Shown here piece by piece: positions 57,348 to 64,000 of a DNA stretch of 64,000 nt (the first letter of the stretch is position 1; each line of letters starts with the position of its first letter). The DNA is from Whitmania pigra. Taxonomy: Eukaryota; Annelida; Clitellata; Hirudinida; Haemopidae. The position numbers and the translations under genes are program-made. The notes under the pieces are model-generated. The model saw only the letters and a program-made list of their open reading frames with translations. It did not search any database and was not told where the DNA came from. The DNA lies in contig JAJTWR010000275.1 of the NCBI GenBank assembly GCA_021613335.1, positions 1,455,001 to 1,519,000 of the forward strand, read 5' to 3'.

Positions 57348-58403
57348 ATGAGACTCGTAAGAGTTGCGAAGTTGTTGCAGAAATCTGAGTTTCTGGGAAC
57401 TGTTAGGCGTGATTTTTCAAACGACTTGGCGTACAAGAATGTATTTTCACAGCAAAACATAATTATTTTGAAGGTCTCTAGCAACTTTTCCAAACTATAT
57501 TAAATTAAGTATCTGCAAATATCTTATCAGATGTATGTTCTACTGATTGCATTTTTAGAGCAGACTGCATGATGACAAAATCAAGATGGAGATTTCTAAG
57601 CAATCTGATGTGTTCAAACATATTACTAGAAGAGCTGCCGTTCTTGTGCCTCTTTGTATCGTAGACAATGTTCCTTCGGTCATGCTAACTTTGAGATCCA
57701 ACCAGCTCTCTAATCACAGTGGCCAAGTAAGGTGATATTTGGCAATTATTTAATGATGAGCAATGGTTCCAAGTTTAATTGAGAATTTAAATGTTTGAAG
57801 TTTTCCGGGAGGCATGAAAGATGACAGAGATGAAAATCTAATCAGAACTGCCCTGAGAGAAACACAAGAGGAGATTGGTTTAGCAGAAAATGCTGTTGAC
57901 ATTTGGGGTCAGCTGCCACCTTTACCTGGGAGGGTAACAATTTTCTACTAATTTAAATGGCTATTTTGGACGTGTCATAGCTTATTTTGGAATTGATAAT
58001 CTATTTCAAACTCATACTCTACTACTTTTTTTTTGTCCAGAATTTTGATGTCCTTGTCACACCCATTGTTGGATTTTGCAGCAATGTCCAATTTGACTCT
58101 CTCCCCATTAACAGTCACGAAGTAAGAAGCTATTGGCATGCGATTTCAGTGGATGTGACTGTTTTTCTCAAATCATTTATTTCAAAACAGGTTGTTGAGG
58201 TGTTTGCGTCTTCATTGGAATCACTGTCTCGTGTGGAAAATATTGCCTACACAATCTTTACTTCCAAAAACGCAAAGTATAAGCTTCCAGTTTTCCTTGC
58301 CCAGAAACACAAGATTTGGGGCTTGACCGCCCTTATATTGTATCAGGCTCTTCACGTTCTTACTCCCGAACTGTTCCCTCACAAATTCAACGTATTTATT
58401 TGA
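57348..58403 (+). CDS. NUDT8: Mitochondrial Nudix hydrolase NUDT8 (5 exons)
   Basis: Predicted CoA-diphosphate/dephospho-CoA hydrolase of the NUDT7/NUDT8 group, acting in mitochondria. Exons 57348-57473, 57559-57731, 57801-57933, 58041-58121 and 58191-58403 join in phase to 241 residues (human NUDT8 about 236). The N-terminus M-R-L-V-R-V-A-K-L-L is basic and hydrophobic, fitting a targeting peptide. An in-frame ATG at 57255 would add 31 residues. Then A-A-V-L-V-P-L-C, S-G-Q-V-S-F-P-G-G-M-K-D and the Nudix core T-A-L-R-E-T-Q-E-E-I-G-L with all acidic ligands. The C-terminal part has L-P-V-F-L and I-W-G-L-T-A, typical of this subfamily. The second exon uses the donor GTAAG|GTG, which restores the conserved V-S-F-P-G-G. 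It shares its promoter region with OTUD7. Confidence 0.92.
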
Positions 58404-58693
58404 ATTTATTTTGACAGGATATTAAATGATATAGACATACGGTCCAATTTCATCATATGTGATTTGAGAGATTGACATCCTTATGTAAATTAAATAATAG
58501 CACGAGACCCACCCTCCATTAAATGCAGGGCGTATCCCACAAAAATTTCCCAACAATTGCAGGAACTCCCGTTCGCCCCTCGTTAATGGCAAATCTTAAA
58601 ACTCGTTTTGTTTTTGAGAACATTTGAGTCAGTGCAAACAAGGGTATTCATTTATTCATTTATACTTTTATTCCCTAAAACATTAGATAATTA

Positions 58694-59126
58694 CTACCTT
58701 GTCTTGGCCTCTTTCTCTGCTGTTCTGAAAAACCAAAATTTGTTTGGTACATACTGATTTTTTATTACTAATATTTGTCTAAAAGAGTGCAAATTTTGTT
58801 TACCAAGATCCAATTCAACCGCAATGCGACATGAAAAAACTTTCTTAAGGTTTCTGGTAATAGCGTCCAATGCTGCTAGCTGGTCTTGTAGAGCGTGTAA
58901 CTCTTCCGTCTTGGTGAAATGAGTGGCCGAGTACGATAATGCTACTATTTTCTCGAGTTGTTGCACAAATAGCCAAGGAACGTTCAGCAGATCTTGCGAG
59001 ACATTGACGAAGAATGATAATACAAACTAAACTGGCACTAATAAGCAGAGTGCTATAAACTTGAATGCCACCTGGACAAATGCAGCGTAACTGGGAGCAA
59101 CTGGTTAGTAACATTGCTACTACCAC
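58694..59126 (-). CDS. Small gene, unidentified (last two or three exons)
   Basis: On the minus strand, frames join plausibly from a 3' splice site near 59103 through A-P-S-Y-A-A-F-V-Q. A possible 45-base intron follows, then F-V-L-S-F-F-V-N-V-S-Q-D-L-L-N-V-P-W. The frame continues with Q-Q-L-E-K-I-V-A-L-S-Y-S-A and a helical stretch E-E-L-H-A-L-Q-D-Q-L-A-A-L-D. A further intron from 58816 to about 58724 would give the ending T-A-E-K-E-A-K-T-R. Composition (amphipathic helix, charged tail) looks like a small coiled-coil subunit. I do not recognise the family and no start codon is fixed. Very short introns are the weak point. Confidence 0.35.
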
Positions 59127-59129
59127 ATG

Positions 59130-59728
59130 TTTAACGTAGTAACTGTAAATACAAAAAATTTAATGGTAAAAATTAATTAAAATAACTATGTAAACTCTTG
59201 ATAGTCAGGGACGTCATTTCAGAATTTGCCAAGGGGGGCAAACCCTTGCATAGCTTGAGGAGATGACCTTTTGTCGGATCTGGTCTAAAGTTTCCCCTCC
59301 CTGCCCCACCAAATTACGTCCTTGTTGATAGTAATTGATGCCAGCAGTCGTCAACCGATTTGCATCAATTTTGGTAACATTTATTATTTGTTTAATAAAG
59401 TATATTTTTTTTTTATTTTGTGCATGGCAACTATTGTAGAATTTTCTAATTTTTGCATCTTTGATATTTGATTTTTTACGAGTGTTATTTATTAATTTTT
59501 TACAATCAATTTATTTAACTATTAAATCATAATTTAATTATTTGCTTAATTTAAAAATATTAAATATTAACACTATAAATTACTGTCTCTTCACCGTTCA
59601 TCACACTATCCTTTTCCTGTTAACTAGCGATCTAACCGGTGATCGGCGTTTGATTGTGCCGGTATTTGGTTATTTGCACATTGCTTGCTGCTTTGTTGCC
59701 ATTTTGATGTTGTAATAATTTGTTATAA
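59130..59728. other. Spacer upstream of the snoRNA cluster
   Basis: AT-rich DNA with no recognised gene. If the snoRNAs are intron-encoded, the host's promoter and first exon should lie here, but no exon is identifiable. Confidence 0.5.
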
Positions 59729-59729
59729 G

Positions 59730-59808
59730 CGTTTCGATGAGGATTTCATCTTTCGGGTCTGATATGTCATGAGGAAATATCACCCAACGCTCATTTGTCT
59801 GAGAAACG
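59730..59808 (+). ncRNA. C/D-box snoRNA, SNORD2/snR39B-like, copy 1
   Basis: Terminal stem CGTTTC/GAAACG encloses a C box (CGATGA), a D' box (CTGA) right after the guide ATCTTTCGGGT, a C'-like GTCATGA and a final D box CTGA. The guide is complementary to the universally conserved 28S rRNA segment ACCCGAAAGAT. By the fifth-nucleotide rule it would direct 2'-O-methylation of the G in that segment, the target of human SNORD2 and yeast snR39B. Confidence 0.85.
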
Positions 59809-59828
59809 TGACACTATTGGTTTTATTT

Positions 59829-59900
59829 TGCTCGATGACGATCAAATCTTTCGGGTCTTATTTCTATGCTGAGAATCACCCAACGCATTTGCTGAGAGCA
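59829..59900 (+). ncRNA. C/D-box snoRNA, SNORD2/snR39B-like, copy 2
   Basis: Terminal stem TGCTC/GAGCA, C box CGATGA, the same ATCTTTCGGGT guide and final D box CTGA. The D' box is degenerate (CTTA). The segment between the conserved ACCCAACGC and the D box is three bases shorter than in the other copies. Confidence 0.82.
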
Positions 59901-59932
59901 GATTTGCAAGTGTTTATTTTTTTACAGATTTT

Positions 59933-60006
59933 ACTCTATGATGATTCATCTTTCGGGTCATAATTTTCTTGATGAGAATTCACCCAACGCAATCAAGTCT
60001 GAGAGT
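59933..60006 (+). ncRNA. C/D-box snoRNA, SNORD2/snR39B-like, copy 3
   Basis: Terminal stem ACTC/GAGT, canonical C box ATGATGA, guide ATCTTTCGGGT followed by a weak D' (CATA). It has a good C' TGATGAG, the conserved ACCCAACGC and D box CTGA. Confidence 0.85.
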
Positions 60007-60121
60007 TGCTGTATGGTTGATATATACAATATCTATGAATGTTCAAAAGTCTGAGTAACTGATGTTTTAAGGTTTTATGGCAGGGTACAGCGATAAGGAT
60101 TGTATGTAGCATTAATTGATT

Positions 60122-60195
60122 ACTCTGTGATGATTAATCTTTCGGGTCATAATGTTAGTGATGAGAGTTTACCCAACGCAATCAAATCTGAGAGT
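60122..60195 (+). ncRNA. C/D-box snoRNA, SNORD2/snR39B-like, copy 4
   Basis: Terminal stem ACTC/GAGT, canonical C box GTGATGA, guide ATCTTTCGGGT with weak D' (CATA). It has a canonical C' GTGATGA, conserved ACCCAACGC and D box CTGA. It is nearly identical in layout to copy 3, 190 bases away. Confidence 0.87.
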
Positions 60196-60199
60196 GTAA

Positions 60200-62190
60200 C
60201 AAAATCATTGCTGTACAAAACTGCCCTGATGTGGAATGCAAGTTGTTTATTGGCTCCATGTGATTCTCATGAAATAATGGATGCCCATATATGTTACTGA
60301 CCAGAAATAAAAGATCCATTGTCTCCTTTATGACCATCTTCACATCTTGTGTATTCTTTTATGTACTCAATGTGTCTGATCATACTGCTGAGCCACATTG
60401 CAGCTGCTGGCTCTGACCGCTATTATTTTACGGTGTTTTGAGTAGGATTTGCTCATGAAATGTGTGTTATACATGCCGGATCAAGATGTGTTTGGGATGC
60501 GCCTCCACACATCCGTCAACCGAAGACTCGTTTGCTTGTCAGAGGGTGCAGACTTGTGTGCCCACCATGCTGCCTGAGGATCTTATGAGGGGTGGTGATT
60601 AATGGTTCATAAAATCCTCTTTTGGATTTTAGCATGAGCCCATAGTCAGCATAAGACTGTTTCTTTATTTTGTTAGTTTGTTGAAGCCAGATTAGATCAA
60701 GTTTGTTTTGAATAAATTATGAGCTGTTCCTTAAATACTTTCATTTAGTTGGAGATCTGATGAGTTGGTTCTACTACTTATCACACCTACAATTTCTTGG
60801 GAAGGCAATGAGTAGCAAATTGATGTGAAGCTATAATGATTACTGTCAGCTCTTCGGGTTGATATCGCTTTTGTCAGCATGGGATAAACATGAAGGAAAG
60901 GAGATTTGATGCCAATGAATTGCGTCAAAAGACTGATGCATTTAGACCTGGGAGCCGCTAGACGATTTGAAGTTAAGCCGAGCTGAATGAAATTGCAGCT
61001 GCATTCGATTTGTAAAATATAAGTTGATTTCGCAGTAAAGCCAAATTCGTATCTATTCGTGATAGCGGTTTTAGACCCTAGACTCATTATCATGAACTCT
61101 CGACTGATATTTTGGGTTGGGTGTCATTAATTCATGTTATTGGCAGCAGTCCCATATCCCATCTCTTTTATGGGGTTGAGTGGCTCCATTCTTCAAGTTT
61201 TGCAACCTGTACGAGTTGTGTTATTTATTTATTTATTTGGTTATAGTCCGTTGCATAACTGAGATGATTTGGACTTGTTCTTTTTTTTGAGTTCTAATAG
61301 GTTTATATGGAAAAAGAGACATGAATATATATATATATATATACAGCTCAAGAACCAGGCTCATGGACAGAAAATAACATGTTTATCTTCTCGATTAATT
61401 TATTTGACAGGTTTTTTAATTGTTCTTTCAATTAATTGGTATTTCTGGGTCAGCTTGATAGCAGAATCGTGCTATTACTTAAAGCTGATCCTTGAGTTAT
61501 TTATTAATCTGCCTGTTGGGTTTTTTGTTTGATTTGTTTATTTCACATTGATGATTAATAAATTTGTTCAAGAAAAAAAAAATCCCACTACTTTCAAATT
61601 AATTGTTAACTTTAGAATCAACATCAGTGACAATGGTGATATATATATGGTGACCTAATAAATGGTTGTGGTGGAGAGTTGCTTGAAATGGAGGTGTAGT
61701 GTTGAAAACGTGACTTCCAACAGAAAACTTTCAAAGTCCTGGAATCGGATGGTGGTATTCAAGAGCAGAAGAAACAGTCTGTTATGCTTGTTTCTGTTTG
61801 ACGTTAAACAGGGATTCACTTGATAATGAAAAATTAAAATTCCAAAATTATTCATTCTCGTATTTATTAATAACTTTTTAAATATTTAAACATTACCATC
61901 TAGGTGCTGGACCACTAAGACCTACAAATAATATTTAGTCAGATAAAATGTAATCAAATGTTATCCCAGCATCTCTTTGTCAGCCCAGAGACACATTTCT
62001 TATCTAATCTTCCTTCCCTCAACATCTTATTTTCAAGCAGATGCAAGCATGAGAACCTGTCTCTTCTACTCTTGAAAACCATCAGAAGTTTCACTTGCCT
62101 GAATATTTATTTTACAAATTACATTTTTAAATTTTATTTTACTATAAATTCAATAGATCTGTTTTGGGACATTTAAAATGTGGCAAATAA
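60200..62190. other. Region right of the snoRNA cluster, no gene recognised
   Basis: No protein family is seen. The open frame at 60731-61093 (-) has no supporting features. A phrase at 61247-61275 ('tccgttgcataactgagatgat') matches a SINE-head-like phrase at 63771-63795. A short (AT)n tract lies at 61324-61343. Parts may be exons of a non-coding snoRNA host transcript. Confidence 0.45.
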
Positions 62191-62194
62191 TGGG

Positions 62195-62390
62195 TTACGT
62201 CCCTGCGTGGCTGTAATGCCGCAGTATAATGTCTCGTGTTCGAAACCCAGCCTGCACTGCCACAAACGCTCTTGGAAGGGAGCGCTACATAAACGATTAC
62301 AAAATCAAATCATCCTAGTTATATAACGGAATTTAATCAAATAAATAAAATAAAGCGCCTCCAATGCACATGGCGCTATATAAATTAACT
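62195..62390 (+). mobile_element. SINE-like, tRNA-derived fragments with GCGC-hairpin tail
   Basis: The head contains a tRNA-like segment (GCGTGGCTGTAATGCC as A-box region, GTGTTCGAAACCC as B box, 62211-62260). A separate tail at 62354-62390 (AGCGCCTCC..ATGGCGCTATATAAATTA) matches the SINE tails at 52483 and 43006. Whether head and tail belong to one element is uncertain. Confidence 0.5.
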
Positions 62391-62604
62391 ATAACTACGA
62401 ATTACAATTAAGCCATGTTATCCTTTTAGCAACAATGTCCAGAGAAATGAAAAAGAAAGGGAAACAATTCTAGATTTAAAAGCTGACAGTAAACTATTTA
62501 AAGACGTTCACCAAATCGAAAACATATAGTACTTAAAGTACGTAATTGATAGCAACGCAGTAACATCGCTAGTACACATTTAACTACCGCTGATTATAAT
62601 CACC

Positions 62605-62640
62605 AGAAACACCACTATTAGAAACATATACTGTCTATAT
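62605..62640 (+). promoter_or_regulatory. Proximal sequence element of U4 copy 1
   Basis: AAACACCACTATTAGAAAC-ATATACTGTCTATAT lies at about -60 to -26 relative to the U4 start. The block ACACCA(C/T)T..A..AACATA..CT is shared by all three U4 copies at the same distance, so it is the likely snRNA promoter element. Confidence 0.75.
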
Positions 62641-62665
62641 AGGCCACAGTTGCGGCAAGCTTGTC

Positions 62666-62810
62666 AGCTTTGCGCAGTGGCAGTACCATAGCCAGTGAGG
62701 TTAATCCGAGGCGTGGTTATTGCTAGTTGAAAACTAAACCCAATACCCCGCAGTGTCCCTCACTCAGGTGGGTGGGCAACTGCAATCTTTGGAAGCCCTC
62801 ACGGGGGCAG
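62666..62810 (+). ncRNA. U4: U4 spliceosomal snRNA, copy 1
   Basis: 145-base gene starting AGCTTTGCGCAGTGGCAGTA. The 5' part pairs with U6 (stems I and II). Between them the stem-loop AGCC..GAGGUUAAUCCGAGGC carries the SNU13/PRP31 kink-turn. The central GTTGAAAACTAAACCCAATACCCCGC is conserved U4 sequence. A second stem-loop, an Sm-like site (AATCTTTGG) and a 3' terminal stem (GCCC..GGGC) follow. Full length and intact. Confidence 0.96.
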
Positions 62811-63301
62811 CTTGTAAATAAAGGAAAATATATACGTCATGATATAATTGTCATTATGGTGCGCACGCTTTGCTGAACTGAAAATGCAACTTAACTTCTA
62901 ATTGCTAATCTTTGCGTAATGTCGATTGTTTGCTGCAAAATAGATTTTGTTTTCAATCGGCTCAGGATTACTTGCTCTATTTCAAATATAGGCTAGGTCA
63001 TAACATTCCTCCAAAATTCGATGTTTGGCCCTTACTAGGTCGTACAATGTAAAGGTATGGGAAATTGTCCTTTCCAGATATTTTTGATGTACATAGCTTC
63101 ATCTTAAAATCCAGAAAATTAAAAAAAAACCCAGTTGTTCTTATGTACCGAGTCGACGCGTAGGAAGATCCTATATCAATTTAGACCAACCTCTATAAAA
63201 TGTTCTCATGCCAGTATCATCTGCCAAACGATCCAGCAAAAGTACAATGACGTAAAAATATTTTAATTTGACAAACAAAAGCAATGCACACAATACTTAT
63301 T

Positions 63302-63339
63302 AAAACACCACTATTAAAAACGTATGCTGCTTATATATA
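63302..63339 (+). promoter_or_regulatory. Proximal sequence element of U4 copy 2
   Basis: AAAACACCACTATTAAAAAC followed by GTATGCTGCTTATATATA, at -60 to -23 from the U4 start. It matches the elements of copies 1 and 3. Confidence 0.75.
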
Positions 63340-63361
63340 CCCCATTCTCCGTTGACTTGTC

Positions 63362-63506
63362 AGCTTTGCGCAGTGGCAGTACCATAGCCAGTGAGGTTAA
63401 TCCGAGGCGTGGTTATTGCTAGTTGAAAACTAAACCCAATACCCCGCAGTGTCCCTCACTCAAGTGGGTAGGCAACTGCAATCTTTGGAGGCCCTTACGG
63501 GGGCAG
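63362..63506 (+). ncRNA. U4: U4 spliceosomal snRNA, copy 2
   Basis: Same 145-base length and layout as copy 1. Differences are a few bases in the second stem-loop (CACTCAAGTGGGTAGG) and 3' stem (GGAGGCCCTTACGGG). The 5' U6-pairing domain is identical. The Sm-like site again reads AATCTTTGG. Confidence 0.96.
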
Positions 63507-63767
63507 ATCACAAATAAAATAAAATTTTTTTGATCTCTGGATATTATGAATCTTAAATAATAAATAATTCATAATCATGAATACTGAGAATTTGGTAGCT
63601 CATAGTTTACTTCAAATCATTGTAGTTATGCAACCGACTTTAATCAAATAAATAAGGGTCATAGTTCAATGAGCAATATTATGAGTCGACATTGCATGTT
63701 TTTTCAAATTGCACTTAGCAGCATTATAATGTTAGTAAAACACCATTCAAAAAAAGTAATGTTTTAT

Positions 63768-63817
63768 TAACGTCCGTTGCATAGCTAGATGATTAGGACG
63801 GTGCTACCGCAGCGGGA
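63768..63817 (+). mobile_element. Possible SINE head (tRNA-derived A-box region) upstream of U4 copy 3
   Basis: The phrase CGTCCGTTGCATAGCTAGAT, then GATTAGGACGGTGCTACCGCAGCGGG, looks like the 5' half of a tRNA-derived SINE. Part of it (tccgttgcata..gatgat..ggac) recurs at 61247-61275. It stops within about 10 bases of the U4 copy 3 promoter element. Confidence 0.4.
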
Positions 63818-63818
63818 A

Positions 63819-63853
63819 AAACACCATTCATAGCAACATACACTACTTATATG
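63819..63853 (+). promoter_or_regulatory. Proximal sequence element of U4 copy 3
   Basis: AAACACCATTCATAGCAACA followed by TACACTACTTATATG, at about -59 to -25. It matches the elements of copies 1 and 2. A further match to its 5' half (GTAAAACACCATTCAAAAA, 63735-63753) lies about 85 bases upstream with no U4 following it. Confidence 0.7.
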
Positions 63854-63877
63854 TGACGCTCAATGGCTATCTAAATT

Positions 63878-64000
63878 AGCTTTGCGCAGTGGCAGTACCA
63901 TAGCCAGTGAGGTTAATCCGAGGCGTGGTTATTGCTAGTTGAAAACTAAACCCAATACCCCGCAGTGTCCCTCACTCATGTGGGTGGGCAACTGCAATCT
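63878..64000 (+). ncRNA. U4: U4 spliceosomal snRNA, copy 3 (cut by window end)
   Basis: The first 123 bases of a third U4 gene, identical to the others through the U6-pairing domain and with CACTCATGTGGGTGGG in the second stem-loop. The window ends inside the Sm-like site, so intactness of the 3' end is unknown. Confidence 0.95.

Noticed and set aside
60420..60640. Possible H/ACA snoRNA next to the C/D cluster
   Set aside because: I could not define two hairpins with a proper hinge box and terminal ACA.

Overview
The window is nuclear DNA of an invertebrate animal. The genes are animal orthologues split by GT-AG introns, the DNA between them is AT-rich and full of (ATT)n/(ATC)n microsatellites, and there are pol II snRNA genes, intronic-type snoRNAs, SINE tails and Merlin and Ty3/gypsy remnants. 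The phylum cannot be fixed from the sequence. An N4BP1 homologue, two BPI/LBP-like genes and a Ly6 protein would fit a lophotrochozoan, but this is inference. All gene models were spliced by hand from reading-frame phase, splice consensus and remembered family features. No search was run.

Layout. Left third: a possible edge exon (1-72, -), 5 kb of repeat-rich DNA, then a MAP-kinase phosphatase of the DUSP10/MKP-5 type (6016-8525, +). From 9 to 20 kb there is no intact gene. That stretch holds a pre-miRNA-like hairpin (12440-12534), a decayed Merlin/IS1016-type transposon whose C-terminal coding segment is amplified four times (15018-17375), scrambled Ty3/gypsy pieces, and a decayed copy of the DUSP10 intron 1/exon 2 junction (18431-18566).

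Middle: LMBRD2 (14 coding exons, 27535 to 21149, -), a Ly6/three-finger protein (28567-30379, +), an N4BP1-like NYN-domain RNase (34323 to 30682, -), a BPI/LBP-like gene (35229-39961, +), an intronless DHX15/Prp43 helicase (42493 to 40313, -) and a second BPI/LBP-like gene (44117-46784, +).

Right third: the deubiquitinase OTUD7/Cezanne (56962 to 49866, -), head to head with the Nudix hydrolase NUDT8 (57348-58403, +). A small unidentified gene (-) follows, then four tandem C/D-box snoRNAs of the SNORD2/snR39B type (59730-60195), SINE fragments, and three tandem U4 snRNA genes with matching upstream promoter elements, the last cut by the window end.

Several neighbours (N4BP1, OTUD7, BPI/LBP, DUSP10, Ly6) belong to families linked elsewhere to innate immunity or to NF-kB/MAPK damping. 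This is a theme of the neighbourhood, not proof of co-regulation. The observations most worth following up are an intron in LMBRD2 bounded by copies of one proto-splice segment, the DUSP10 exon copy, the Merlin exon amplification, the snoRNA and U4 arrays, the miRNA-like hairpin, and the intronless DHX15 between two BPI paralogues.
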